DNA of 64,000 nt, taken from positions 4,228,478 to 4,292,477 of the forward strand of contig NZ_KB892705.1 of the NCBI RefSeq assembly GCF_000373905.1, in the 5' to 3' direction. Below are positions 17,789 to 28,581 of the stretch, piece by piece. The notes below the pieces were generated by a model. It saw only the letters and a list, made by a program, of their open reading frames with translations. It was not told the origin of the DNA and did no database searches. Each line of letters starts with the position of its first letter. Positions within the stretch are counted from its first letter, which is position 1. This DNA comes from Mycobacterium sp. 155. Its GTDB lineage: Bacteria; Actinomycetota; Actinomycetes; Mycobacteriales; Mycobacteriaceae. The translations under genes and the position numbers were made by a program.

Positions 17789-19372
17789 TTATTTCGATAA
17801 CATCTGCTGAATCTGAGCCGCGACCAGCCCGACGTCTTCGTTGGCTTCCCGTAGGCCGGTGAGCACATCGGGGTAGGTGGCGCCGCTCATCGACAGGTCG
17901 AATACCAGACGGCGACCGTCGTCGGTGGTCATGAATCCGGCGAGGCTCTGCACATTGAACAGCGCACGCCCCGTCACTGGGTCCACAACCGCGACCGTCC
18001 CGGTCTTCGCCTGCACCTTGCCTTTCGCGGGACTGTTCGCGCCCACCGCGGCGATGGTGCCGCTTTCGCCCAGTACCGGCTGGCCCGAGACGAGCGCCGG
18101 CCCCCACGGTTGCGCGGCTGCCCACTTGACCCAGTTGGTCATCTGTCTGGGTGTCGTCGAGGCCGGGTAAGCGCCCTCGCCGTCGGTGAGCACCACGGCG
18201 TCGGACATCAGTCCCGCGTTGTTCACAACGGTGCGAATGGATTTCAGGCCATCGGCGCAGTCGGTGGATCCAGACTTGGTCGCCAGCAGACACAACATCG
18301 CGTTGGCTCCGGTGTTGTAACTGGTTCGAAGGATCATTGACCCGAAAGCCGCTAGCGGAGGTGATTGCAGCGCTGCCAATCGACGGTCGGCGGAATAGCT
18401 GCCCGCGGCCGGTAGACGAGCCTGATCGTTGGGCCCGACGGCCGACGCGGTGACCGCAACGCCCGCTCGGTTCAGTGCTTCGATGAACAACCCACGTGCC
18501 CAGGTGCCGGCGTCGGGCACCCGATAGATCGTCAGCTGCGGCTTGCCCGCCGGTATGGACCCGCTCACCACCAGGTCGCGGGGATTCGCCGGGTCTGCGC
18601 TCACGTCGAGATTCGAGGGTGTGTCGGCGTCGGCCGTCGATACCGTCGATCGCACGGTGAATACCGTTGTGGGTGGATAAGTTTCGACGGTGGCCGGCTG
18701 ACCGCCGGCGGCCGGAGTTACCTCGATGTCGAGCAGGTTGTCGTTGACGAAGATGGGTGGGACGGCGCCTTCATGCCCCTCGGTCACCTTCCAGAGTCGC
18801 GTATCGACGATGACGTCCCCCGCAATGTTTCTGACGCCGTTGGCGGCGACCTGTCGCGCCAAGTCATCGAGGCCGGCCAGCGGGTTGTCGGTGACCTTCG
18901 CCGCATTTGGTGCGATATCGCCATAGACATGGTCGATATGGGTGGCGTCGAAGGCGTCGTCGACGCGGCCGCTGAGCCCGCCGCGGCCACCCAGAGCGAG
19001 ATCACCGGAAGCGACCAGGATCACGTCCCCTCGCACTACACCGTCGACTGTCTGAGAGGTGGCATAAACGGGGGTGGTGAGGCGAGCGTCCGGACCGAAG
19101 ATGTCGTATACCGTGCCGATGGTGAACTGCTTGGCCGTCGAGCCGGTGAGCACCATCTCATCGGGTCGCTGGATCAACAACACTTCGCCGGAGTCACGGT
19201 CGGCCACGTAGTACGACCACCGCGCGGTGGCGTATGCCGGTTTCTCCGTGATCTTTTGCGCGGCCTCGGGCAACATTTCGCCCGCCGGGGCACCCGCGGT
19301 CCCGGTGTTGCAGGCCGTGACCGCCGCAACCAGGAGTATCACCGCACCGAACCGACCGATCGTACGGATCAA
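17789..19372 (-). CDS. dacB: D-alanyl-D-alanine carboxypeptidase/endopeptidase, PBP4 type lipoprotein
   Basis: A secreted 527-residue low-molecular-weight penicillin-binding protein of family S13, trimming peptidoglycan stem peptides or cutting cross-links. All three catalytic motifs are present: STAK (Ser78-Lys81), SYN and KTG (in VQAKTGTVA). The N-terminus is a lipoprotein signal ending VTAC. I used the TTG at 19372, preceded by GAAGGGCGG, because homology and the signal peptide begin there. It is stand-alone; the 290 bases upstream hold only its promoter region. Confidence 0.88.
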   Translation of the reverse strand: MIRTIGRFGAVILLVAAVTACNTGTAGAPAGEMLPEAAQKITEKPAYATARWSYYVADRDSGEVLLIQRPDEMVLTGSTAKQFTIGTVYDIFGPDARLTTPVYATSQTVDGVVRGDVILVASGDLALGGRGGLSGRVDDAFDATHIDHVYGDIAPNAAKVTDNPLAGLDDLARQVAANGVRNIAGDVIVDTRLWKVTEGHEGAVPPIFVNDNLLDIEVTPAAGGQPATVETYPPTTVFTVRSTVSTADADTPSNLDVSADPANPRDLVVSGSIPAGKPQLTIYRVPDAGTWARGLFIEALNRAGVAVTASAVGPNDQARLPAAGSYSADRRLAALQSPPLAAFGSMILRTSYNTGANAMLCLLATKSGSTDCADGLKSIRTVVNNAGLMSDAVVLTDGEGAYPASTTPRQMTNWVKWAAAQPWGPALVSGQPVLGESGTIAAVGANSPAKGKVQAKTGTVAVVDPVTGRALFNVQSLAGFMTTDDGRRLVFDLSMSGATYPDVLTGLREANEDVGLVAAQIQQMLSK

Positions 19373-19662
19373 GGTGTCCGCCCTTCGTATATTGCGGAGT
19401 CGGTTACTGTACAGCTTCCTTGCCCGCGAGCCTGTCGGATGTGCAGTGCGCGATGGTATGGACGTCTCGACCTTGCCGCGCTCCGTATCCTCCCGCCCGG
19501 GCGCGTAATCGCGGTTGATCAGGTAGGGGGCGGGTTGGTTGGCGTGGCCGTCCACCAGGGCCACCAAATTGGTCGGCCGTGCACTGGCTAATTCGTCGGC
19601 ACGGGAGCAGATCTCGCGGGACTCGGTAACCCGGACGCTGAGTCCGACTCACCCGTCGAACC

Positions 19663-20538
19663 TCAGATGTTTTCGCCCTCGCCCGCCAAGGCGAACCGGC
19701 CATCGGGCGTCTGCTCCACCAGGCCGTCGACCAGCAGTGAGTCCAGCGCCCTGTCGCGCTGCGCGGTATCAGTCAGCCAGGCCACGTCCAGCTGTCCGCG
19801 GGTGACGGGGGAATCGTTGGTGCGCAACACATCCAGTAATCTCCCGCGGGCCTGGCGGTCGGTTCCGGCGTAGCGCTGCGCCTTGCGGACGGGGCCCGTC
19901 GGCGATGGGTAACCCGTCGTGCGCCAAAGACACACACTCAGGGGGCAGGTCCCGCATCGCGGGGTCCGCGCGGTGCACACCGTCGCGCCGAGTTCCATCA
20001 ATGCGGCCGAGAACACTGGTGCCGCGTCCGAGTCGGGCAGCAGCACGGACACGTCGTCGAGGTCCCGCACGCTCGCCGGCGAGTCGGCCCGGCCGTGCAC
20101 CGCCCGTGCCACCACCCGGCGCACGTTGGTGTCGACCACCGGCACCCTGGCTGCGTATGCGAAGCACGCAACCGCCCGCGCGGTGTAGGCCCCCACCCCC
20201 GGCAGGCTCAGCAGCGTGTCGACATCTGCGGGCACCACGTCGCCGTGCTCGGCGGCGATGGTGACGGCACATTCGTGCAGGCGTTTGGCCCGGCGCGGGT
20301 AGCCGAGCTTGCCCCAGGCCCGCAGTACCTCGCCGACCCCGGCTGCCGCGGTGGCCGACGGGGTGGGCCACCGCTCGATCCAGGCCAGCCAGATCGGCTC
20401 AACGCGCGAAACCGGCGTTTGCTGCAGCATGAACTCGCTGACCAAGATCTGCCAGGCAGTGACCCCGGACCTGCGCCACGGGAGGTCTCGCTGAGCTTGC
20501 TGGTACCAGGCCAGCAGCTCTTCTGACTCGATGGTCAT
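19663..20538 (-). CDS. mutY: A/G-specific adenine glycosylase
   Basis: Base excision repair enzyme that removes adenine opposite 8-oxoguanine. The 291-residue protein has the LMLQQT-like motif FMLQQTPVSRV, the helix-hairpin-helix LPGVGAYTARAV with the catalytic Asp in VDTNVRRV, and a 4Fe-4S cluster loop. The cysteine spacing reads C-x6-C-x2-C-x4-C, one residue shorter in the last gap than E. coli MutY. It lacks an obvious NUDIX-like C-terminal domain. It is divergent from the carbonic anhydrase gene with 25 bases between starts. Confidence 0.92.
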   Translation of the reverse strand: MTIESEELLAWYQQAQRDLPWRRSGVTAWQILVSEFMLQQTPVSRVEPIWLAWIERWPTPSATAAAGVGEVLRAWGKLGYPRRAKRLHECAVTIAAEHGDVVPADVDTLLSLPGVGAYTARAVACFAYAARVPVVDTNVRRVVARAVHGRADSPASVRDLDDVSVLLPDSDAAPVFSAALMELGATVCTARTPRCGTCPLSVCLWRTTGYPSPTGPVRKAQRYAGTDRQARGRLLDVLRTNDSPVTRGQLDVAWLTDTAQRDRALDSLLVDGLVEQTPDGRFALAGEGENI

Positions 20539-20563
20539 ATCCGACTCGGGCACAATGACGCCC

Positions 20564-21184
20564 ATGCCCAATTCGAATCCGGTGTCGGCGTGGAAGGCAC
20601 TCAAGGACGGTAACGCGCGCTTTGTCGCGGGCGAGCAGCAGCATCCCAGCCAGGACATCGCACGACGGACGAGCCTGGCCCACACCCAGAAGCCCACCGC
20701 GGTGGTGTTCGGCTGCGGCGACAGCCGGGTCGCCGCCGAGATCCTGTTCGACCAGGGGCTCGGCGACATGTTCGTGGTGCGCACCGCAGGCCACGTCATC
20801 GACAACGCGGTGCTCGGCTCGATCGAATACGCGGTCTCCATCCTCGATGTGCCGCTGATCGTGGTGCTGGGTCATGACAGCTGCGGCGCGGTCAAGGCCG
20901 CGCTCGCCGCGCTCGACGAGGGCCAGGTGCCCGGCGGTTATGTGCGCGACATCGTCGAGCGCGTGACACCATCGATCCTGTTGGGTCGCCATGCCGGTCT
21001 GGAGCGGGTCGACGAGTTCGAGGTCCAGCACGTCAAGGAGACCGTGTCACAGCTGCAGATGCGGTCTGCGGCGATTGCCCAGGGTGTCGCGGCGGGCACC
21101 CAGGCGATCGTCGGCGCGACTTACCACCTGGCCGACGGCCGGGTGGAGTTGCGCCACTATGTCGGCGATATCGGCCAGGTCTGA
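20564..21184 (+). CDS. Beta-class carbonic anhydrase
   Basis: Zinc enzyme interconverting CO2 and bicarbonate; similar to Rv3588c. The 206-residue protein has the zinc site FGCGDSRVAAE (Cys, with Asp-Arg dyad), and GHDSCGAV provides His and the second Cys. The usual CADSR is CGDSR here, a conservative difference. The ATG at 20564 matches the family start MPNSNPV; another ATG nine bases upstream is possible. No signal peptide is seen, so it is cytoplasmic. Confidence 0.94.
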   Translation: MPNSNPVSAWKALKDGNARFVAGEQQHPSQDIARRTSLAHTQKPTAVVFGCGDSRVAAEILFDQGLGDMFVVRTAGHVIDNAVLGSIEYAVSILDVPLIVVLGHDSCGAVKAALAALDEGQVPGGYVRDIVERVTPSILLGRHAGLERVDEFEVQHVKETVSQLQMRSAAIAQGVAAGTQAIVGATYHLADGRVELRHYVGDIGQV

Positions 21185-21247
21185 CGCGCAAAGACCGGCG
21201 CGACACGCCGGGCCGCCTCGGGCAGCTGGAGATTACCTGGGCTTACC

Positions 21248-22039
21248 GTGAAGGTCGTGTTGGATCTGGAACCACGGGGCCCACTGCCTGCGGAGATTTA
21301 CCGGCGACGTAGGGCGCTGGCCATCGGGATCGGGGTGGCGGCCGTTGCGGTGGTCGTCGCGATCGTCGCGGTGGTCGTGAGCAACAGCTCAGGCGCCGAA
21401 TCCAAGTCCGCGGAACAATCGACCCCGGCCCCCACCGCGACGGCCGCCGCGCCGACTCCGTTGCCGGGGGAGAACCCCCAGGTCAAGACGCCGGTGCAGC
21501 CGCCTGCACAGCACGCTCCGCCTCCGACGGCGACCCCGACCGCGGCAGTCACGCCGCCGCCGGTGCTCAAGGAAGGCGACGACTGCCCGGATTCGACTCT
21601 GGCTGTCAAGGGCATCACCAGCCAGCCGGAGTACGTGGTCGGCGATCAGCCGAAGTTCACCATGGTCGTCACCAACATCGGCCTCGTGGCCTGCAAGCGC
21701 GACGTCGGGGCAGCCATTCTGGCCGCCTACGTCTACTCGCTGGACAACACGCGGCTGTGGTCGAATCTCGACTGCGCGCCATCCAACGAAACCCTGGTCA
21801 AGACCTTCAACCCGGGCGAGCAGGTCACCACTGAGGTGACCTGGACCGGGATGAGTTCGGCACCCCAGTGCCCGCTGCCGCGGCAGCCCATCGGGCCGGG
21901 TACCTACAACTTGATGGTGCAGTTGGGCAATCTGCGATCGGCGCCCGTACCGTTCGTCCTGTCGCCCGCGAACCCGCCGCAACCCGCCGAGGGCGCTCCG
22001 CCGGCTCCTGCTGCTCCTGCCCCGGAACCGGGTAACTGA
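21248..22039 (+). CDS. Single-pass membrane protein (Rv3587c-like)
   Basis: A 263-residue protein with a short cytoplasmic N-terminus, a strong transmembrane helix (about residues 24-46) and a Pro/Ala/Thr-rich linker (about 55-105). An extracytoplasmic beta-rich domain follows, with cysteines at DDCPD, ACKRD, DCAPS and QCPL that could form disulfides. The end is again Pro/Ala-rich. It matches Rv3587c in layout; the function is unknown. It starts at a GTG 63 bases after the carbonic anhydrase and converges on disA with a five-base gap. Confidence 0.82.
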   Translation: MKVVLDLEPRGPLPAEIYRRRRALAIGIGVAAVAVVVAIVAVVVSNSSGAESKSAEQSTPAPTATAAAPTPLPGENPQVKTPVQPPAQHAPPPTATPTAAVTPPPVLKEGDDCPDSTLAVKGITSQPEYVVGDQPKFTMVVTNIGLVACKRDVGAAILAAYVYSLDNTRLWSNLDCAPSNETLVKTFNPGEQVTTEVTWTGMSSAPQCPLPRQPIGPGTYNLMVQLGNLRSAPVPFVLSPANPPQPAEGAPPAPAAPAPEPGN

Positions 22040-22044
22040 TCCGT

Positions 22045-23163
22045 TCAGGCCAGCCGGTCGGCGATCGTCGACTCGGCCAGCACGGACAGCCCCTCCCGGA
22101 TGTGGCGGGCCCACATCGACCCGATACCTTCCACCGACTGCAGATCGTCGGCACTGGCGGCAAGCAGCCCCTGTAGCGACCCGAACGACCGGACCAGCAG
22201 ATCGACGTGGGCGAACTGGAGTCGCGGGATGCCGGCCATGGCCCGGTAGCCGCGCGAGCTCATCGCGGAATCCTGCGCCTCTGCCGTCGACGGATAGCCG
22301 AACACTCGCGCCAGCGTGGTGAAGTCCAGCAGCTCACTGTCGGTCAGGGCGTCGAGATCTTCCAGGGTGGCGCTGACCTGTGCGGCCGTCGGTGGATCCG
22401 GATTGGCGTGGTAGTCCCGCACGATCAGTTCCCTGGCCGTGTCGTTGTCGCCGACGAGCTCGTCGAGCTGCAGCTTGAGCTGGCGGCCGTCGGTGCCGAG
22501 TTCGACGACGTCGGCGTCGATCTCGAGGCTGATCCGACGCACCATCTCCAGCCGCTGCACCACCGTCATGACGTCGCGCAACGTCACGAAGTCCTCGATC
22601 TCGGCCGTGGAGAGCTGCTTGCTGACCTCGTCGAGCCGGCCCTTGTAGCGCTCCAGGGTGGCGACGGTCTGGTTGGCGCGCGACAGGATGGTCGCCGACT
22701 CGGGGACGACGTGCCGTTCCCCGGCCACATAAACCGTCACGATGCTCATCGAATGGCTGACCGACACCACCGGGTAACCGGTCTGGATCGCCGTGCGCTC
22801 GGCCGAGCGGTGCCGCGTACCGGACTCGTCGGTCGGGATCGACGGGTCGGGCACCAGTTGCACGTTGGCTCGCAGGATGTGGCTGGCGTCGCTGGACAGC
22901 ACGACCGCGCCGTCCATCTTCGACAGCTCGCGCAGCCGGGTCGGCGCATAGCGGATGTCGAGCTCGAACCCGCCGTCGCAGATGGCCTCAACGCTGTCGT
23001 CGTAGCCCAGCACTATCAGCGCACCCGTTTTTCCACGCAGGATGCGCTCCAGGCCGTCGCGCAGCGGCGTACCGGGTGCCAGCCTGCCTAACGTCTCGCG
23101 CAGTGTCGGACGGGCCAGCTGCACCACGTTGCGGCCGGCCCTGCCAGTGGACATCACAGCCAT
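22045..23163 (-). CDS. disA: Diadenylate cyclase DisA (DNA integrity scanning protein)
   Basis: Makes c-di-AMP from two ATP and scans DNA for recombination intermediates. The 372-residue protein has the DAC domain with catalytic DGA (residues 84-86) and RHR (117-119, in [17 protein letters not shown]). A helical linker and a C-terminal helix-hairpin-helix DNA-binding domain ([19 protein letters not shown]) follow. It lies eight bases downstream of radA on the same strand; RadA is known to modulate DisA, so the pair is a functional unit. Confidence 0.97.
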   Translation of the reverse strand: MAVMSTGRAGRNVVQLARPTLRETLGRLAPGTPLRDGLERILRGKTGALIVLGYDDSVEAICDGGFELDIRYAPTRLRELSKMDGAVVLSSDASHILRANVQLVPDPSIPTDESGTRHRSAERTAIQTGYPVVSVSHSMSIVTVYVAGERHVVPESATILSRANQTVATLERYKGRLDEVSKQLSTAEIEDFVTLRDVMTVVQRLEMVRRISLEIDADVVELGTDGRQLKLQLDELVGDNDTARELIVRDYHANPDPPTAAQVSATLEDLDALTDSELLDFTTLARVFGYPSTAEAQDSAMSSRGYRAMAGIPRLQFAHVDLLVRSFGSLQGLLAASADDLQSVEGIGSMWARHIREGLSVLAESTIADRLA

Positions 23164-23171
23164 CGGCCCTC

Positions 23172-24578
23172 CTAGGGTCGGCCGTTATTCTCCGCGATCT
23201 CCCGGACCGCCCGCAATGCGGTCCCGATGTTGTCGACTGCGATGACCCGCATCCCGGCCGGTGTGTCGGTGATCCCGGCTGGCACGACCGCGGTGTTGAA
23301 GCCCAGCCGGGCGGCCTCTGCCAGTCTGCGATCCAGCCCGTTGACCCGGCGGAGATCACCGGCCAGGCCCACTTCGCCGATGGCGACCACGTCCATCGGC
23401 AGCGGCAACTGGTAGCAGGACGACATGATGGCCATCGCGACCGCCAGATCAGCCGACGGGTCGGTCAACCGCATGCCACCGACAGTCGCCACGTACAGGT
23501 CGCTGCGCGCGAGCGGAAGGGCGCTGTGGCGCTCCAGCACTGCGCTGATCATCGCGGCACGGGCCGAGTCGATACCGCTGACCGTTCGTCGCGGCGGGCC
23601 TTCTGTCGGGTTCGACAGGGCCTGCACCTCTCCGATCATCGGACGCTTGCCGTCGAGCGTGACCGTCACCGCGGTGCCTGGTACGGGTGCGGTGCGCTGA
23701 TCCAGGAACAGCCCCGACGGATCGCTGACGCATTCGATTCCGTTGTCATGCATCAGGAAACAGCCGACCTCGTCGGCGGCGCCGAACCGGTTCTTGACCC
23801 CGCGCACGATTCGCAGCGACGATGCGCGGTCACCCTCGAAGTGCAGCACGACGTCGACCAGATGCTCGAGCGACCGCGGCCCGGCGATGGCACCGTCCTT
23901 GGTGACATGGCCCACGAGGATGAGAGCCACCGAATGCCCCTCGGCGGTCGATTTCGCGTAACTGGTCAGTGCCGTCGTCACCGCCCGCACCTGCGTCACC
24001 CCGCCGGTCACGCCGTCCACTTCGGTGGTGGACATGGTCTGCACCGAATCGATCACCACGAGGCTCGGGCGCACCTGGTCGATGTGACCCAGCGCGATCT
24101 GCAGATCGGACTCGGCTGCCAGGTACAGCTCGTCGTGAGTGCAGCCGGTGCGCTCGGCCCGCAGCCGGATTTGTCCGGCGGACTCCTCCCCGGACACGTA
24201 GAGGACGCGGCGGCCCTCGTGTGCCCAGCGGTTGGCCACCTCGAGCAGCAGCGTGGATTTGCCGATTCCCGGATCACCGGACAGCAGCGTGACCGATCCA
24301 GCGACCAGCCCGCCGCCCAGTACGCGGTCGAGTTCGCTGACCCCGGTCGGGCAGTGCCGGGTGGCGCTGGCGTCGACGGCGGTGATCGGTACTGCAGGGG
24401 AGGCCGGTGCTACCGAGCGACGGGCCGCTGCACCGCCCCTGCTGCCGGGGAAAGCCAGCACGGCAACCTCATCGACGGTGCCCCAGGTGCCGCAGTTCGC
24501 GCAGCGTCCCACCCATTTCGGGGTGACGTGCGCGCATTCCGAACACCGGTATTGCGAACGTGCTTTCGAACCGGCCAC
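23172..24578 (-). CDS. radA: DNA repair protein RadA (Sms)
   Basis: RecA-like helicase that promotes branch migration in recombination. The 468-residue protein has an N-terminal C4 zinc finger (CSEC and CANC near residues 13-30), Walker [10 protein letters not shown] near 101, the RadA-specific KNRFG motif near 253 and a C-terminal Lon-protease-like domain lacking the protease Ser-Lys dyad. It starts at the ATG giving [12 protein letters not shown] and is followed by disA. Confidence 0.97.
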   Translation of the reverse strand: MAGSKARSQYRCSECAHVTPKWVGRCANCGTWGTVDEVAVLAFPGSRGGAAARRSVAPASPAVPITAVDASATRHCPTGVSELDRVLGGGLVAGSVTLLSGDPGIGKSTLLLEVANRWAHEGRRVLYVSGEESAGQIRLRAERTGCTHDELYLAAESDLQIALGHIDQVRPSLVVIDSVQTMSTTEVDGVTGGVTQVRAVTTALTSYAKSTAEGHSVALILVGHVTKDGAIAGPRSLEHLVDVVLHFEGDRASSLRIVRGVKNRFGAADEVGCFLMHDNGIECVSDPSGLFLDQRTAPVPGTAVTVTLDGKRPMIGEVQALSNPTEGPPRRTVSGIDSARAAMISAVLERHSALPLARSDLYVATVGGMRLTDPSADLAVAMAIMSSCYQLPLPMDVVAIGEVGLAGDLRRVNGLDRRLAEAARLGFNTAVVPAGITDTPAGMRVIAVDNIGTALRAVREIAENNGRP

Positions 24579-24633
24579 GCCGTGACACTAGCGGCTGTCA
24601 CCGACATCCCTGGGTAACCCAGCGGCGAAGAAC

Positions 24634-25215
24634 CTAGTGGTGTTCGCCCGATTCGCCCTCGGCCTGATCGGCATCGCCGGTCGTGTCGCGGCGCGGCTGG
24701 TCACCCGCCGAGATCGGAACGGCCACGGTGGTCTCGCCACGTTCGAAGTTGAACGTGAAGTTGTACAGCAGGCCGTTGGTGACCGGCTTGGTCAGGGTCA
24801 CCTTGGCGGTGACGGCGTCGGCCGCCTCGACCTGCTCCAGCGGCGCGGCCTGCCCGTCGGGCTCACCGACCACCAGCACGCCATTGGCCGGCACAGTGGT
24901 GTCGCCGGTCAGTGTGACGTCGCCGATGTCGGAGGTGATCGACGTCAACTTGTTGTCGTTGTCGGCCGACCCGTTTGCCGCCACGAACAGCAGCTCGGCC
25001 GGCGAACCCGGCTGAACGTAGTCCGTCTGCTGCGGCGCCCGCAGGTGGACGTTACGCAGTGAGACCTGGCCGGCCTGGGCGTTGACGCCGTTGACCGCCG
25101 GTTCCTGGGTGGCCGTCTGGGAGACCTGCCCGGAACCACACGCGGTGAGGGCGGCTGCGGCAGCCAGGCCGCACGCGGCCACGCCGACCGAGGCACGCAA
25201 TGTGAAGCGGTTCAC
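24634..25215 (-). CDS. lpqE: Lipoprotein LpqE
   Basis: A 193-residue exported lipoprotein: basic start, hydrophobic helix and lipobox LTAC near residues 23-26. The mature part is a beta-rich domain ([15 protein letters not shown] to [13 protein letters not shown]) that resembles the PCu(A)C copper chaperone fold but without its Met/His ligands. LpqE-type proteins are cell-envelope components of unknown function. An AGGAGG ribosome binding site precedes the ATG. It is divergent from carD across 239 bases. Confidence 0.88.
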   Translation of the reverse strand: MNRFTLRASVGVAACGLAAAAALTACGSGQVSQTATQEPAVNGVNAQAGQVSLRNVHLRAPQQTDYVQPGSPAELLFVAANGSADNDNKLTSITSDIGDVTLTGDTTVPANGVLVVGEPDGQAAPLEQVEAADAVTAKVTLTKPVTNGLLYNFTFNFERGETTVAVPISAGDQPRRDTTGDADQAEGESGEHH

Positions 25216-25409
25216 TCAAGCCTCCTGAAATGGGTCGCCATACTTCGACTATGCAGAGTAGTAGGTGGAGGTCGCGGGCGGAACCACGAGGGTTGAGAAC
25301 ACCCGAATCACGTGGCGCAGTGGCTGTTTGGTTGCACGATTTCGTCGCCCTGTCAACCCCTATCCTTCACCTGCGGTGCCCCTGACCTGCGCTGTTGGTC
25401 GGCGTGTGA

Positions 25410-25943
<534 letters not shown>

Positions 25944-25950
25944 CGGCGTA

Positions 25951-26655
25951 GTGAAAACGGTAGCCGTCGTCCCGGCCGCCGGCTCAGGTGAGCGGTTAGG
26001 CGCGGGTAGGCCGAAGGCCTTCGTCAAATTGGGCGGTAAGCCCCTGCTGGAGCATGCTCTCATCGGCTTGCGCGCGTCGGGGGTGGTCGATGATGTTGTC
26101 GTCGCGGTTCCACCCGCGCTTACCGATCAGGCCAAGCTGATTTTCGGTGGAGCGGCCAAGATCGTGGCGGGCGGCATCGACCGCACCGAGTCGGTCCGGC
26201 TGGCACTGGAGGCCGCGGGCGATGCCGAATTCGTACTGGTACACGACGCGGCCAGGGCTCTGACCCCGGCCGCGTTGATCGTCCGCGTCGTACGCGCGCT
26301 CGAGGCCGGGCACAGTGCTGTCGTCCCGGGCCTGCCGCTGACCGACACCATCAAGGCGGTCGACGCCAACGGTGTGGTGCTCGGCACGCCGGAGCGGGCC
26401 GGTCTGCGCGCGGTTCAGACGCCTCAGGGCTTCCGCACCGATGTGCTGCGTCGCGCCTACCTACAGGCACCTCGGTCTAATTCGCTCCTCGCGTCCGCGG
26501 TCGGTGGTCTCACCGACGACGCCTCGCTTGTCGAACGGATCGGAACGCCGGTGCAGATCGTCGACGGCGACCCGGTGGCGTTCAAAATCACCACCCCCAT
26601 GGATCTCCTGCTGGCCGAAGCCGTGCTGGCGCGCGGCGGATCGATCGGAGCGTGA
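25951..26655 (+). CDS. ispD: 2-C-methyl-D-erythritol 4-phosphate cytidylyltransferase
   Basis: Third step of the MEP isoprenoid pathway (MEP plus CTP to CDP-ME). The 234-residue protein has the nucleotide loop [29 protein letters not shown] and TDDASLVE near the end. Between RAYLQ and TDDASL the sequence [15 protein letters not shown] departs from what I recall of the M. tuberculosis protein. Its codons contain an 18-nt inverted copy of the repeat found at folB and the acetoacetyl-CoA synthetase gene. The GTG at 25951 was chosen. The stop overlaps ispF. Confidence 0.95.
   Translation: MKTVAVVPAAGSGERLGAGRPKAFVKLGGKPLLEHALIGLRASGVVDDVVVAVPPALTDQAKLIFGGAAKIVAGGIDRTESVRLALEAAGDAEFVLVHDAARALTPAALIVRVVRALEAGHSAVVPGLPLTDTIKAVDANGVVLGTPERAGLRAVQTPQGFRTDVLRRAYLQAPRSNSLLASAVGGLTDDASLVERIGTPVQIVDGDPVAFKITTPMDLLLAEAVLARGGSIGA
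26484..26501 (-). repeat. Inverted 18-nt copy of the ribosome-binding-site repeat inside ispD
   Basis: gctcctcgcgtccgcggt is the reverse complement of 18 bases of the unit at 1205-1224 and 55384-55403. It is read in frame within ispD in a loop ahead of TDDASL. Confidence 0.6.
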
Positions 26656-27140
26656 TGATTCCACGAGTCGGGTTGGGCACCGATGTTCATCCGATCGAGC
26701 CGGGGCGGCCCTGCCGGCTGCTTGGGCTGTTCTTCGACGGCGCCGACGGCTGCGCCGGACACTCCGACGGCGACGTCGCTGCGCACGCCCTGTGTGATGC
26801 GCTGTTGAGCGCGGCCGGGCTCGGAGATGTCGGCGGGGTGTTCGGTACCGACCAGCCGCAGTGGCGCGGTGTGAGTGGCGGGGACATGCTGCGGTACGTG
26901 CGCGGTTTGCTGGCCGACGCCGGCTTCACGGTGGGCAACGCGGCGGTCCAGGTGATCGGCAACCGGCCCAAGGTCGGTCCGCGCCGCGACGAGGCCCAGC
27001 GGGTGCTGGGCGAGCTGGTAGGCGCACCGGTCTCGGTTTCGGCCACCACCACCGACGGTCTCGGGCTGACCGGCCGTGGTGAGGGTCTGGCGGCCATTGC
27101 CACCGCTCTTGTGTTTTCTGATCCTCGAGTGCGCGGGTAG
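26655..27140 (+). CDS. ispF: 2-C-methyl-D-erythritol 2,4-cyclodiphosphate synthase
   Basis: Cyclises CDP-ME 2-phosphate to MEcPP, a later step in the same pathway as IspD. The 161-residue trimeric enzyme has the metal site GTDVHP with [15 protein letters not shown], and ends with [18 protein letters not shown] chose the ATG at 26655, in a TGATG overlap with ispD; a GTG one codon upstream is equally possible. The clustered ispD-ispF arrangement downstream of carD is conserved in mycobacteria. Confidence 0.96.
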   Translation: MIPRVGLGTDVHPIEPGRPCRLLGLFFDGADGCAGHSDGDVAAHALCDALLSAAGLGDVGGVFGTDQPQWRGVSGGDMLRYVRGLLADAGFTVGNAAVQVIGNRPKVGPRRDEAQRVLGELVGAPVSVSATTTDGLGLTGRGEGLAAIATALVFSDPRVRG

Positions 27141-27174
27141 GTATCAGCTGAAGAGGCCGGTAAGCTGGCGCGTC

Positions 27175-28581
27175 GTGACCGACCGTGCCGGGCTCCGGCT
27201 GTACGACACCATGGCTGGTGCCGTACGTGATTTCGTGCCGTTGCGCCCAGGGCACGCCTCCATCTACCTGTGCGGTGCCACGGTGCAGGGCCTGCCCCAC
27301 ATCGGGCATGTCCGCAGTGGCGTCGCCTTCGACGTCTTGCGGCGCTGGCTCGCCGCCAACGGCTATGACGTCGCCTTCATCCGCAACGTCACCGACATCG
27401 ACGACAAGATCCTCAACAAGGCCGCCGACGCCGGCCGGCCGTGGTGGGAGTGGGCGGCGACCTTCGAGCGTGTGTTCACCGCTGCCTACGACGCGTTGGG
27501 GGTGCTGCCGCCGTCGGCTGAACCCCGCGCCACCGGGCATATCACCCAGATGGTCGAGCTCATCGAGCGATTGGTCGACAAGGGCCATGCCTATGCGGCT
27601 GACGGCGACGTGTACTTCAACGTGCTGAGCCTGCCGGGCTACGGCAAGCTGTCGGGCCACCGTATCGACGATGTGCACCAGGGTGAGGGTGTCGCGACCG
27701 GTAAACGCGATCAGCGCGACTTCACCCTGTGGAAGGGCGCCAAGCCCGGTGAGCCGTCCTGGCCTACGCCTTTCGGCCGCGGCCGTCCCGGCTGGCATAC
27801 CGAATGCGTCGCGATGTGCGAGGCCTATCTCGGTGCGGAGTTCGACATTCACGCAGGCGGAATGGACCTGGTGTTCCCGCACCACGAGAACGAGATCGCC
27901 CAGGCCAACGCCGCCGGGGATGGTTTTGCGCGGTACTGGCTGCACAACGGCTGGGTCACCATGGGTGGCGAGAAGATGAGCAAATCGCTCGGCAACGTCT
28001 TGGCGATTCCCGCTGTGCTGCAACGGGTTCGGGCTGCCGAGCTGCGGTACTACCTGGGCAGCGCGCACTACCGGTCGATGCTCGAGTTCTCCGAGACAGC
28101 GCTGCAGGACGCAGTCAAGGCCTACTGCGGTATCGAGGATTTCCTGCACCGCGTGCGCAACCGGGTCGGCATGGTGACCGTCGGCGAGTGGACGCCGAAA
28201 TTCGCAGCCGCGCTCGATGACGATCTCGCGGTGCCGATCGCGCTCGCCGAGGTGCATGCCGCGCGCGCCGAGGGCAACCGGGCGTTGGACGTCGGCGATC
28301 ACGACGGCGCGATGGCCCAAGCCCGGGCCATCCGGGCGATGACGAGCATCCTCGGCTGCGATCCGCTCGACGAACGGTGGGAGTCGCGCGACGAGGCGTC
28401 GGCCGCACTTGCCGCAGTCGACGTCCTGGTGCAATGGGCATTGACAAGCCGGACCGAAGCGCGGGAACGGCGGGATTGGGCCGCCGCCGACGCGATCCGG
28501 GATCGGCTCAAGGAGGCTGGTATCGAGGTCACCGATACCTCCGACGGCCCTCAGTGGTCGCTGTTCGACGGGACGAAATAA
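27175..28581 (+). CDS. cysS: Cysteinyl-tRNA synthetase
   Basis: Charges tRNA-Cys. The 468-residue class I enzyme has the HIGH-type motif PHIGHVRSG, the zinc-ligand cysteines (YLCGATVQG and later WHTECVAMC), and KMSKSLGN near residues 266-273. The length equals CysS1 of M. tuberculosis. The GTG at 27175 yields [12 protein letters not shown]. It lies 34 bases after ispF and directly abuts rlmB. Confidence 0.97.
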   Translation: MTDRAGLRLYDTMAGAVRDFVPLRPGHASIYLCGATVQGLPHIGHVRSGVAFDVLRRWLAANGYDVAFIRNVTDIDDKILNKAADAGRPWWEWAATFERVFTAAYDALGVLPPSAEPRATGHITQMVELIERLVDKGHAYAADGDVYFNVLSLPGYGKLSGHRIDDVHQGEGVATGKRDQRDFTLWKGAKPGEPSWPTPFGRGRPGWHTECVAMCEAYLGAEFDIHAGGMDLVFPHHENEIAQANAAGDGFARYWLHNGWVTMGGEKMSKSLGNVLAIPAVLQRVRAAELRYYLGSAHYRSMLEFSETALQDAVKAYCGIEDFLHRVRNRVGMVTVGEWTPKFAAALDDDLAVPIALAEVHAARAEGNRALDVGDHDGAMAQARAIRAMTSILGCDPLDERWESRDEASAALAAVDVLVQWALTSRTEARERRDWAAADAIRDRLKEAGIEVTDTSDGPQWSLFDGTK

